Assembly (NCBI GenBank): GCA_964487255.1
Contig: CAZAQV010000006.1
Location: 62,001 to 126,000 of the forward strand
DNA length: 64,000 nt
DNA from: CAZAQV01 sp964487255
GTDB lineage: Bacteria > Myxococcota_A > Polyangia > Polyangiales > CAZAQV01
Direction: 5' to 3'
Positions 52,152 through 60,966 of this stretch are shown one piece after another (position 1 is the stretch's first letter; the number at the start of each line of letters is the position of its first letter). Position numbers and translations under genes: made by a program. The notes beneath the pieces are model-generated. The model ran no database searches. It was not told where the DNA came from and saw only the letters and a list, made by a program, of their open reading frames with translations.

Positions 52152-53549
52152 ATGCCTCACAATACCGAGGTGGTCGATGAGGACGATGCATTTGACGGAG
52201 AAGGGCCCGAAGCGCAGCAACAGAATGCGGCAAAACATGTAGAGACTCGGCCGTTTCCGTACGGCATCAAAGATTCTGTCATTCCGCCGCCTCCGGAGTC
52301 GCAGATCAGCGAAGCATCCGATTTACCTCTCGGGGCGCATCCTGGCGATCCATCCATGCCGCCACGTGCTGAACCGCAGGCCAGACCACCTCGACCAGGA
52401 CGGTCACCACTTGCCGACCCGGCACTGCCTGAGGCGCTTCTCGATTCTCCGACGCAGACCGCAGATGTCGGTGCCCGCGCCAAGAGCCCAGCACATTTGC
52501 CGCAGGGGCTCCAGGAAGACTTTGATGCCATGAGTGCTGAAGTCGAAGAGGAAACTGCGGAGCGCCCCGTCGCACATGCCGTCGCCGCATCCCTAGCGGA
52601 CTCGTTTTTGGACGAAGAGCACGGCGAAACGGTGGACTCGTTTGAAGAAGCGCGCACAGAGGTTTCTGGGCCCAGCGAGCATGTGCAAGCAGCAGAAAAA
52701 CGGGACGGAATGGAGGTTTTTTCGGAGGAAAGCAGCACTGTTGTGACGCCCGAAGCGCCGAGCTACCCGCTGCCACCTGCTGGCGCCAGACGAGGGAGGC
52801 TGGTCATCGTCGCTTTGGCCTTGCTGCTGCTGGCAGGCGCTGGTGTAGCGGCCTACCGGTACTTCTCGGGTTCCCGCGATGCAGTTCCCGACAACGGAGC
52901 CGTTGAACGATCGCGAGGAGGGCAGGCCTTTGAGGGCAACACGCCGCTCAAGAGGGGTTTGCCGGAAATCCCACCTGTCGTTCCCGCTCTGCCTGACGCC
53001 GAAACGCAACTTGCCCTGGATGCAGATGTTCAGGACGCTTCGACACCCTCAGACGCGAACATTTCTCGAGATGCCGCCCTGGACTCTGCAACGACAGGCT
53101 CAAGCGATATGGGCGCGTCGGTCGCAGAAGACGGCGTAGCTGTGGACCTGCCCGAGGTTCCCGAGAGTATCGAACGACTCCCCGAGAGGCGGCGGACCCG
53201 TGAAGCCCGCAAGCAACTTCGACTCGGCAATCGCTTACTCAGGCGCAAGCGGGTGGACAGCGCCCTTTGGCACTACGAGCGCGCATTGACCTTCGATCCG
53301 AAGTTTGCAGCCGCCGCCCGCGGAAAACTGCGTGTCCTGCTTATGATGGAGCGCAATGAAGCAGCCCTGGCTTGGGCGAAGTACTCGATCGAGCTCGAAA
53401 GCGATTCGACGCACGCGTGGGTCGCATTGGCAGAGGCTTACGAGGCGCTCGACAGAAAGCCTGACGCGATCGCTGCGTATGAGAAGGCGCTGGAACTTGC
53501 TCCTCGCAACCGTAGCGCAAAGCACGCCCTGGCGAAGCTACGCCGTTAA
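52152..53549 (+). CDS. Membrane-anchored TPR protein with acidic disordered N-terminus
   Basis: A 465-residue protein. The first 215 residues are acidic, Pro-rich and disordered. A single transmembrane helix LVIVALALLLLAGAGVAAYRYF follows. The C-terminal 100 residues form about two to three TPRs (ALWHYERALTFDPKFAAAARG, AWVALAEAYEALDRKPDAIAAYEKALELAP). This layout is common in Myxococcota proteins linked to kinases or motility, but I cannot name it. ATG 52152 is chosen over TTG 52134. The stop shares TTAA with convergent lysA. Confidence 0.7.
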   Translation: MPHNTEVVDEDDAFDGEGPEAQQQNAAKHVETRPFPYGIKDSVIPPPPESQISEASDLPLGAHPGDPSMPPRAEPQARPPRPGRSPLADPALPEALLDSPTQTADVGARAKSPAHLPQGLQEDFDAMSAEVEEETAERPVAHAVAASLADSFLDEEHGETVDSFEEARTEVSGPSEHVQAAEKRDGMEVFSEESSTVVTPEAPSYPLPPAGARRGRLVIVALALLLLAGAGVAAYRYFSGSRDAVPDNGAVERSRGGQAFEGNTPLKRGLPEIPPVVPALPDAETQLALDADVQDASTPSDANISRDAALDSATTGSSDMGASVAEDGVAVDLPEVPESIERLPERRRTREARKQLRLGNRLLRRKRVDSALWHYERALTFDPKFAAAARGKLRVLLMMERNEAALAWAKYSIELESDSTHAWVALAEAYEALDRKPDAIAAYEKALELAPRNRSAKHALAKLRR

Positions 53550-54838
53550 TCGACTTCGCGCGCCCACAGCTCCTCGACGGTCTGGCGACGGGTGATGAGC
53601 CTCGCCTCGTCCTCTTCGACCATAATCTCGGCCGCAAATGGGCGTGAGTTGTAGTTACTCGCCATGGTCACGCCATATGCGCCCGCCCCGCAAATGACCA
53701 CGAGTTCTGACTCGTCTAACTCGGCGAGTTGCCGCTCACGGGCAATAAAGTCCCCGCTTTCACAAATGGGACCGACGACATCGACTGTCACGCGCGGCTC
53801 TGCTTGCGGGCGCTCTTTGATGGGAAGGATGTGATGGTAGGCGTCGTATAGCGCCGGCCGGATGAGGTCGTTCATTGCCGCATCCAGAACGACGAAGCGT
53901 TTTGCGCCCTGCGAGCGAACGCGAACGACTCGGGCCAAGAGCACGCCCGCTGCGGCGACCAAAGAGCGCCCCGGCTCAATAAACAAATGCGTGCCTTCAT
54001 CGATGCCCGCCTTACCGAGCCCCTCGTGAATCATCTGAACGAAGGTCGATGGCGGCGGGTAGGGTGTCGGCTCGTTCCCATAGTGCACCGGCCACCCCCC
54101 ACCAGCATCTATCGAACGGACAGGAAGGCCCGACTCGCGCGCCCGGCGCACAAAGGCCCCGAGTAGTGCCAACGCGTCGCGCATCGCCGCGGGGTTTCTG
54201 ACCTGCGAGCCGATGTGACACGCAACGCCTTCGAGCACCACTTGAGGGTTACTCTGAAACCAAGGCAATAGCTCGTTTGCGCGACCGACCGTCATACCGA
54301 ATTTCGTCCCGTGCAGACCTGTCGAGATGTATGGATGCGTCTGAGGGTCGACGTCAGGGTTCACACGCAGCGAAACTTTCGCCGTTTTGTCGAGGCTTCG
54401 AGCCAGTTCGGAAATACGGTACACTTCGTGCTCTGACTCCGCATGAATAGAACCAATTTGCACATCGATCGCGCGACGCAGCTCGGCGTCTGTCTTGCCC
54501 ACGCCACTAAAGACAATGTCCTGAGGCGCAAAACCGGCACGAAGGGCGCGTTCGAGTTCTCCTCCGGAGACGATATCGGCCCCGCAACCTTGAGCCTGAA
54601 GCGTGCGTAACACGCCGCCGCTCGTATTTGCCTTCACGGCGTAGCAGATGGTGAACGGTCGACCATTGAGGTGCTCGCGAAGTGCATCACGCAAGTCGCC
54701 ATAGGCCGTTTCGATCGCAGATTTCGAGTATACGTAGGTGGGCGTGCCGTGCGCTGCGGCCACCGCGCGAAGCGAAACGCCATCGCAGTATAGTTCGCCT
54801 TCACGATAGTGAAGTGCGGGTGCATACGACTGGCTCAT
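53546..54838 (-). CDS. lysA: Diaminopimelate decarboxylase
   Basis: A 430-residue PLP fold III enzyme that makes lysine from meso-diaminopimelate. It shows TICYAVKANTSGGVLR with the PLP lysine, GGGWPVHYG, EPGRSLVAAAGVLLARV and the C-terminal VICGAGAYGVTMASNYNSRPFAAE. The length is normal. ATG 54838 overlaps the argH stop (ATGA). It could in principle be another DAP/ornithine-type decarboxylase, but the motif set and length favour LysA. Confidence 0.93.
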   Translation of the reverse strand: MSQSYAPALHYREGELYCDGVSLRAVAAAHGTPTYVYSKSAIETAYGDLRDALREHLNGRPFTICYAVKANTSGGVLRTLQAQGCGADIVSGGELERALRAGFAPQDIVFSGVGKTDAELRRAIDVQIGSIHAESEHEVYRISELARSLDKTAKVSLRVNPDVDPQTHPYISTGLHGTKFGMTVGRANELLPWFQSNPQVVLEGVACHIGSQVRNPAAMRDALALLGAFVRRARESGLPVRSIDAGGGWPVHYGNEPTPYPPPSTFVQMIHEGLGKAGIDEGTHLFIEPGRSLVAAAGVLLARVVRVRSQGAKRFVVLDAAMNDLIRPALYDAYHHILPIKERPQAEPRVTVDVVGPICESGDFIARERQLAELDESELVVICGAGAYGVTMASNYNSRPFAAEIMVEEDEARLITRRQTVEELWAREVD

Positions 54839-56283
54839 GGTCGGTTCTCCGCGAGCACGGCGTCGACCTCGACCTGCCCCCAGGCTGAAGTGCGCAGGCG
54901 CTCTCTCCACACATTGATCGCAGACTGCACGCGCTTTTTCGCAGGCCCCCCGATGACGTCCCGGCGTTCGACAGCAACCTCTGGGTCAAGGGCAGCGTAG
55001 ATCGACTCGTCGAAGGCTTCATGCTCAAGCTTGAACTCGTCGAGCGACAAGTCGGATAGCCCGCAGTCTTTGTCAACACAGTAGGCCACGAGACGCCCGA
55101 CCACGTGATGCGCGTCGCGAAACGGCACGCCTCGAGCCGACAACCAGTCCGCAACTTCAGTCGCATCAACAAAGCCGCGGCGCAGCGCCCGCCGCATGGC
55201 TTCGACACCGAAACTTGCTGTGGCAAGCGAACCGCACAAGACATCCAGGCAGTCGTTCGTCGTGTCGAACGCATTGAAGACCGGTGCTTTGTCCTCTTGC
55301 ATGTCGCGATTGTAGGTGAGAGGTAGCCCTTTGAGCATCACGATCAGTGCAACCAGGTCCCCAATGACCCGTCCGCTCTTTCCGCGCACCAACTCCGCCA
55401 TATCCGGGTTCTTCTTTTGCGGCATCATCGAAGAGCCGGTCGTAAAAGAATCACTCATTCGGATAAAAGAGAACTCCTGACTGCTCCACAGCACGAGTTC
55501 TTCGCTCATGCGCGAGAGGTGAATCGCCAGGTTTCCAAGCGCCGCGAGCACCTCGACCAAGAAGTCCCGGTCTGCAACGGTGTCGAGTGAGTTTGCGGTC
55601 GGTCGGTCAAACCCTAAGGCACGGGCCGTGTGCTCACGATCGATTGCAAAGGTCGTGGTCGCGAGAGCTCCAGCTCCAAGCGGTGATTCGTTGAGGCGAC
55701 GCCGCGCATCCTGCAATCTACCGTGATCGCGCCCCAACATCTCGACCCAGGCGAGAAGGTGATGCGCGAGCCGAACGGGCTGGGCGCGCTGAAGATGGGT
55801 GTAGCCCGGCATGAGCGTATCGAGCTGCTCGTCGGCCAACCCGACCAGGACCGCGCACAAGCTCGAGATTTTTGAGCAGGTTTCATCGCACGCCGCGCGC
55901 GTCCATAGACGCATGTCGGTGCACACCTGATCATTGCGGCTTCTCGCAGTGTGCAGCTTTCCGCCCGCAGCGCCCACCCGAGCACTGAGCGCCGACTCGA
56001 TGTTCATGTGAACGTCCTCCAGCTCGTCGCTCCACTCAAACTTGCCGGCCCGAATCTCCGCTCGAATCTCTTCGAGGCCTTCACAGACCGCCTGGCACTC
56101 GTTCGCGTCCAAGATCCCTTGCGCGGCGAGCATGCGCGCATGCGCCAGAGATCCGTCGATGTCCACTTCGGCCAGTCGCGAGTCTGTCTGAACGCTCGCG
56201 CCGAAGCGTTTCGCCACTTCTGCCGGGGCCTGAGAGAATCGTCCGCCCCATGTTTTCGACGAACCCACTGTTTTCGAAGACAT
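54835..56283 (-). CDS. argH: Argininosuccinate lyase
   Basis: A 482-residue homotetrameric lyase completing arginine synthesis and urea-type metabolism. KTWGGRFSQAPAEVAKRFGASVQ at the start, RSRNDQVCTDMRLWTR, HLQRAQPVRLAHHLLAW and the signature GSSMMPQKKNPDMAELVRGKSGR near residue 280 are present. It belongs to the same superfamily as fumC. It is coupled to lysA by four bases, an arrangement often seen in bacteria. ATG 56283 lacks a clear Shine-Dalgarno sequence; TAAACG lies 6 nt upstream. Confidence 0.95.
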   Translation of the reverse strand: MSSKTVGSSKTWGGRFSQAPAEVAKRFGASVQTDSRLAEVDIDGSLAHARMLAAQGILDANECQAVCEGLEEIRAEIRAGKFEWSDELEDVHMNIESALSARVGAAGGKLHTARSRNDQVCTDMRLWTRAACDETCSKISSLCAVLVGLADEQLDTLMPGYTHLQRAQPVRLAHHLLAWVEMLGRDHGRLQDARRRLNESPLGAGALATTTFAIDREHTARALGFDRPTANSLDTVADRDFLVEVLAALGNLAIHLSRMSEELVLWSSQEFSFIRMSDSFTTGSSMMPQKKNPDMAELVRGKSGRVIGDLVALIVMLKGLPLTYNRDMQEDKAPVFNAFDTTNDCLDVLCGSLATASFGVEAMRRALRRGFVDATEVADWLSARGVPFRDAHHVVGRLVAYCVDKDCGLSDLSLDEFKLEHEAFDESIYAALDPEVAVERRDVIGGPAKKRVQSAINVWRERLRTSAWGQVEVDAVLAENRP

Positions 56284-56336
56284 GCGCCACGTTTAGCCCG
56301 GATCGGCCGTTGGGTCGCGCGAAAATCTGCCGAGTC

Positions 56337-58070
56337 CTAAACGCCCGGCATGCCTTCGTCGCCCAGGAAAAGGACAGGTTCAGTTTCGATCGGGGGCAAT
56401 CCGGCTAGAAGCTGCTGGCCAAAACGCCGCGTGCGCTCCGCCGCGACCAACTCGATCAGGAGCAATATCGGAGGGGCGAGCCAAAACGGTCCGAGGGCGG
56501 CCACGCCGAGCACGGCGAGTGAGGCGGCAACGACCGTCCGAGAACTGCCTCGTACGTGCCAAAGGAATTGCCGAGGTAACCAGACGGCTGCGGCGGCGAC
56601 ACGCGGGTCTGTCCCGTCAACGCCCACTTGGTTTTTGGTGACAGGCAGGATCGGCCGGGCTTCGCCTATCACCACGGCACTATTTGCGTGTTCCCAAAGC
56701 TGCATCGCGTCGAACGGCTCACCGATCACGCAAACACGTTCGCCGGCGCGCGAAAATTCTCGCACCAACGAGGCCTGTTCGTCGGTCCGCAGGTCTGCGC
56801 GAACGTCGGTCAGATCAAGGGCGTTGCCGAGAGTTTTCGCTGTGGGCTGCATTCGACCGGTGACAAACGTAACCGCGGTATGTGCGTCCATCAGCCGGTG
56901 TACGGCCGCTCGGCTCCCCGGACTTGGGTTGTCGACCAGCACAAGCATCCCCTCGAGCGTCTCGTTGATGGCAATGAAGTGCAAAACATGTCCTTGAGAC
57001 GCAGCGATGGTCACGTCCGAACTCGCCTTGGCGATGCTCACCCCATTTTCGTGAAGCAGTCGACGCGTCCCGACGAGCACACGCTTTCCATCACTCGTGA
57101 CTGCGTCAAAGCCGTAGCCGGGAATAAACTTGGAGCGCCGCAGACGAACCGAGCCTGTAGGCGCAGTCGCAATCGCGGACGTCTGAGAGAGCTGATGACT
57201 CGGATGATCTTCGCTCACCTTTGCGGCGAGTTCGAGAAGTTGCTTTTTTGATAGTTCACCCAATGCATGAACCCGGAGCAATCGCGGGGGAGCGGCGCGC
57301 GAAAAGAACGTCTCGGTGATCACGACTCGGGTATCCGAGGCCACATCATAAAAGGTAGCCGGTGAAGGAAAGTAAATGCCACGACGTAGCAAAGATGCTG
57401 CGCTGACGGCAGCCCCGCGTGGTACCGATTCGATAAAGTACAAGACGGGAGCGCTTAGGACGAAGACCGAAAGCACGAACAGTGAAACGCCGAGATCAAG
57501 TTGACCTTGAATGACCGCCGACAGCAGCACCATCGCGCCGAGCAGCATAAGGGGGGACAAGCGCAATGACGCGTAAAGGATAGCTCGTGGAAGCGTCTCT
57601 GCCCGAAGACGGCGCAAGGCGCGTTGACGCAGGCGTGTCCGGTCAAAAAACAGCCACACACGGGACGTCGCCGCGAACAGAAACGCCAAGACCGCGATCA
57701 GTCCGAGTCTGCCGGACGAAAGCGCGAAACCGGCCAGAGCGCCGACTACCGCACCGAAGAGGACGAGGGCATACGCCGCCAAGCCACGGTCCTTGAGAAC
57801 GACTTCAGTCAGCGAGGTCCGATGCGATGCGACGCGGACCGAAGAAGGACGCGTGCTTGCGGTCGGTCTCTCTTTATCGGGTACCTCGCCAATACGCTCG
57901 GTTCGCTGCAAGTCTTGTGATCGTGCCCGCTCAAGGCATGTAGGGCTGCATACGGGCAGGGCGCCCGAGGAAGTCGGGAGAAGCGCGTGAGCGCGATAGA
58001 GGTCGACGTCGGACTGACACGCGAGACAGGCTCGCGGCGCGAAAACGCGCGCCCTGGGAGACGATGCCAC
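56337..58070 (-). CDS. P-type (P1B) ATPase-like pseudoenzyme with Cys-rich N-terminus
   Basis: A 577-residue membrane protein with the outline of a heavy-metal P-type ATPase but without its chemistry. Cys 15, 18, 41 and 45 form a CxxC...CxxxC cluster. Helices follow at about 97-140 and 170-212. The metal-site CPC is SAPV (206-209), the phosphorylation DKTGT is TETFF (252-256), TGD is TGR near 403 and GDGxND is GEPFD near 450. DHPSHQL, GYGFDAVTSDGKRVLVG and a final helix pair are still recognisable. A regulatory or scaffolding role is more likely than transport. It follows the esterase/extensin gene by 2 bp. The GTG 58070 start is the best. Confidence 0.78.
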   Translation of the reverse strand: MASSPRARVFAPRACLACQSDVDLYRAHALLPTSSGALPVCSPTCLERARSQDLQRTERIGEVPDKERPTASTRPSSVRVASHRTSLTEVVLKDRGLAAYALVLFGAVVGALAGFALSSGRLGLIAVLAFLFAATSRVWLFFDRTRLRQRALRRLRAETLPRAILYASLRLSPLMLLGAMVLLSAVIQGQLDLGVSLFVLSVFVLSAPVLYFIESVPRGAAVSAASLLRRGIYFPSPATFYDVASDTRVVITETFFSRAAPPRLLRVHALGELSKKQLLELAAKVSEDHPSHQLSQTSAIATAPTGSVRLRRSKFIPGYGFDAVTSDGKRVLVGTRRLLHENGVSIAKASSDVTIAASQGHVLHFIAINETLEGMLVLVDNPSPGSRAAVHRLMDAHTAVTFVTGRMQPTAKTLGNALDLTDVRADLRTDEQASLVREFSRAGERVCVIGEPFDAMQLWEHANSAVVIGEARPILPVTKNQVGVDGTDPRVAAAAVWLPRQFLWHVRGSSRTVVAASLAVLGVAALGPFWLAPPILLLIELVAAERTRRFGQQLLAGLPPIETEPVLFLGDEGMPGV

Positions 58071-58072
58071 GG

Positions 58073-60880
58073 CTACCTAAGGAAAAAGCGCGGATCGTGA
58101 GGGCGCATATCGATGTGAAAGTGGTCCCAGTGGCCAAGGTTGTAGTGCGGTGTGAGCACGGTTGCGAAGATGCGAAGGTCATCGATGGCACAGGCGATCG
58201 ATAGAAGCTTGCGCGCGCTCGCCGTTTTTGGTTTTGGCGATCGGCAAGTGTAGTGGTGCGGCTGCGATTGAAAGTCCTCGGCAACGCTGTGCCACTTCTT
58301 CCCATCCCAAAACCGGGCGAGATCAAGCGCCAAGCCCGCGGTGTGAAAGCTCGCTCTTGGAGTCGTCCGGTATGCGCTCATGACATCAACTCCTTTGATG
58401 CCGTGTTTCTTAAGAACACGCACAAGTTTTGGCAAGCGTGCAGCGAGTTCGCACGAGATAATGAGTGGCCGATCGTCGTGAATCATGCGAAACCAAACAC
58501 CGTCGATTGGGCCCAAAATCTGTACGGGGGCGGGAAGCGGGGTCGGATGGTCAGGTCGAGGAAGATAAGAAAGGCTCAGCTCTTCGAGTTCGGCGTGGCA
58601 CTTCTCGGTCTTGCGAATGCGCCAAACCTTTTGTTCGTCGAGGCGCCACTCTCCTCCTCGGGCCTTGGTTCGAAAGTTCTCGACCTTGGCGTAGCGCCTC
58701 GCAATCTGCCGGTCGGCCTTGCCAGCTTGGTCCGACCAGGGAGCGAGATATTTACTGGGAAGTTCAAAGGGAGGCGGCGGCTCTGGCGGTTCAAGCTTCG
58801 ACTCGATCCATGCCGTACCGTCCGCTGGCTGAGATCCAGGCTCCGTCTCGCCCGCTCCGTCACCTTCTTTGGCATCAGCGCCGTCTCGTCGACCATAGAC
58901 GGCAGTTGGAAGTTGCCATACACGGTCGAAGTAACCGTAAGCGAGGGGTGCACTCGCATTGTTGAAGATGAGCCGTGGACGGCTCTGCAACTTGCTGCTG
59001 TCGAAGACGACGTAGTCAGGCACGAAATCTGGGAGGTTGTTTCCGCTTTGGGCAGCCTCTGCGCGTGGTCCTCCCTGCACGATCACGTAGCGATTCGGCG
59101 CGATCGGATTCGGATAGATGAAACGGGTTCCCAGCTGCGCCCCCTCGAATGCCTTGCCTCCGACCGCAATGCCGCCGGCGTGGATTCGAATCGGAAGCTT
59201 CTCCTCGATCTTCGCCAGGTAGGCGTTGGACATGGCGTTTCCATAAAGCACCAGTGTTGATGTTCGCGCGATTTGCTCAGTGACTTCGGTGTCGGCGATG
59301 ACTCGCTGCTGCAAGTTCCACGGCCAGAGCGGCCATCCTCGAGCGCCTTTTTGCGCGGCCTTCTGCAAGGTCTCGCTATCTTGCTCAAGCTGCGTACCGT
59401 AGACGTGAACCATTCGCCCGAAGTACGCGTCGCTGATAGGACCGCTTAGCGATGGCTTTTTTTCGAGTCCATCAATCTGCGGAAAGCCGAGCTTCCACTT
59501 CACTTCAGCGCCGTGCCTCACTGGGGAGTCCCTGTAGAACCCAAGTGTGTCGCCGTACTCTTCGACTGGGGCGATGTCGAAGCGCTGACCGTCAACTTTG
59601 AACGCACAACTTCCCGTCCGCGGGCACACACCTTCCTTCAGCGATACCTCGAATGCATAGCAGTTGTGTTCGATGCCTCCTGTGGTGATCTCCCATCCGA
59701 CCTGCGACGAACCCGTTGCCAGGGGTTTGGCGACCAGCTTGGCGAGCGCCGGGTAGGTGTTCCGGGAGTCGACGCTATCCCCGGTTGCGTCGTTGACGAT
59801 GCGGGTAACGGTGAGCCAGTGCTGCGTGTTCGCCCGGTAGTCCGCCGTAACATTCGCTACAATCTCCGGATTCGGACGCCGTCTCGCGTCATCAAAGTCC
59901 GAAAAAGAGCGGCCGTGTTTGAGCACCCGATACAGAATGTCGTGGCCAGCGTCGTACCACTTTCCAGTCACATATTTCCCCTCGGTGCGCTCCTCAAACT
60001 CGCGGATGTAGCGCGGCTTCATCGGACCGGTATCGGTTAGTCCGTGGTAGTAGCGAAAGTCAGTATTCGCCGCATTGAGCGCCAGGTCGATTCCGGAGAC
60101 TTGCAAGATAGACTTACGCAGCGGACCAGGGCGTCCGCCCGTGTACTGAAACCAGCTCGGCGCACCCGCCATCGCCTGCACCGCGGAAAACGAACTCGCG
60201 TGACGCATGCCGATGGCATATGCACCGACCCCGCCATTGGAGAGCCCGGCGAGCATGATCCGGTCAGGGGCGACGTTGTAGTGCCGTTGAACATCATCAA
60301 TGACGTCGAGCACATCTTGTTCCCCCATCCAGCGCCACATGACCTGCCCGAAACCGTCGGGCGATACGACAATCCAGTTCGGCTTCCACCTCGGCTCGAA
60401 CTCGTTCCACCAGTATTTCTGGTAGCTCTTCCAGTCCATGTTGTTGCCGAGAACCACACCGAGAAACAAGTTGCCGTTCGAAGAGCCGCCGTGCAGGACG
60501 ACGACCAGTGGGTAAGACTTTGTGTGGTCGTATTCGGGGGGGAGGTAGACGGCGTACCCTTGAACCGATTCCGAAACCTGCGACCGGTATGCACGGTTAA
60601 CGATTTCGCCTTTGGCTGCGAGGTAGGGGTCGTTGCCGGCCTCCATCGCCTTGAGGTAGTTCTCAGCCCGCGAAGCCCACGCGCTCGAGGCCTCCGGAAA
60701 GCCACCCTGAATCGCGGCCGCGCGTTCGAGCATGTGCTGCACCCCGAGGATACTGCCGTCGGGGACGCGTCCTGCAGCACGAAGCTTGCCGAGACGGTCG
60801 GCAAGCGAGTCGGGTTGAGCTTCCGCCGGCAACGCAAAAAGCGCAGAAACAGCGGCAATTGTGAGCAATCGCGCCAGCAT
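58073..60880 (-). CDS. Secreted esterase fused to an extensin-like (M15-type) domain
   Basis: A 935-residue exported protein with signal MLARLLTIAAVSALFALPAEAQ. The first half is an alpha/beta-hydrolase of the esterase/PHB-depolymerase type: YPLVVVLHGGSSNGN, VVSPDGFGQ and nucleophile Ser in MLAGLSNGGVGAYA near residue 211. The last 230 residues resemble extensin-like/peptidase M15 domains, with ISCELAARLPKLVRVLKKHG, SAYRTTPRASFHTAGLALDLARF and GHWDHFHIDMRPHDPRFF giving the zinc-type His/Asp set. A Pro/Glu-rich linker joins them. It could cut a surface ester and peptidoglycan peptide. ATG 60880 has TATCGT 6 nt upstream. Confidence 0.75.
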   Translation of the reverse strand: MLARLLTIAAVSALFALPAEAQPDSLADRLGKLRAAGRVPDGSILGVQHMLERAAAIQGGFPEASSAWASRAENYLKAMEAGNDPYLAAKGEIVNRAYRSQVSESVQGYAVYLPPEYDHTKSYPLVVVLHGGSSNGNLFLGVVLGNNMDWKSYQKYWWNEFEPRWKPNWIVVSPDGFGQVMWRWMGEQDVLDVIDDVQRHYNVAPDRIMLAGLSNGGVGAYAIGMRHASSFSAVQAMAGAPSWFQYTGGRPGPLRKSILQVSGIDLALNAANTDFRYYHGLTDTGPMKPRYIREFEERTEGKYVTGKWYDAGHDILYRVLKHGRSFSDFDDARRRPNPEIVANVTADYRANTQHWLTVTRIVNDATGDSVDSRNTYPALAKLVAKPLATGSSQVGWEITTGGIEHNCYAFEVSLKEGVCPRTGSCAFKVDGQRFDIAPVEEYGDTLGFYRDSPVRHGAEVKWKLGFPQIDGLEKKPSLSGPISDAYFGRMVHVYGTQLEQDSETLQKAAQKGARGWPLWPWNLQQRVIADTEVTEQIARTSTLVLYGNAMSNAYLAKIEEKLPIRIHAGGIAVGGKAFEGAQLGTRFIYPNPIAPNRYVIVQGGPRAEAAQSGNNLPDFVPDYVVFDSSKLQSRPRLIFNNASAPLAYGYFDRVWQLPTAVYGRRDGADAKEGDGAGETEPGSQPADGTAWIESKLEPPEPPPPFELPSKYLAPWSDQAGKADRQIARRYAKVENFRTKARGGEWRLDEQKVWRIRKTEKCHAELEELSLSYLPRPDHPTPLPAPVQILGPIDGVWFRMIHDDRPLIISCELAARLPKLVRVLKKHGIKGVDVMSAYRTTPRASFHTAGLALDLARFWDGKKWHSVAEDFQSQPHHYTCRSPKPKTASARKLLSIACAIDDLRIFATVLTPHYNLGHWDHFHIDMRPHDPRFFLR

Positions 60881-60886
60881 GAGGGA

Positions 60887-60892
60887 ACGATA
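60887..60892 (-). promoter_or_regulatory. -10-like TATCGT, probable leaderless start
   Basis: On the minus strand TATCGT is followed by TCCCTC (6 nt) and ATG 60880. It is divergent from the fumC promoter 63 bp away. Confidence 0.5.
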
Positions 60893-60954
60893 GCACGAGA
60901 AGTAAGCGAACCGGTCTGGCGTACGCAGGACGACAATGTTGCGAGCCAATGTGG

Positions 60955-60960
60955 TAGTAA
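60955..60960 (+). promoter_or_regulatory. -10-like TAGTAA, probable leaderless start of fumC
   Basis: TAGTAA ends 6 nt before ATG 60967. No Shine-Dalgarno sequence. GACAAT sits 17 bp upstream as a weak -35 (60932-60937). Confidence 0.45.
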
Positions 60961-60966
60961 AACGCA

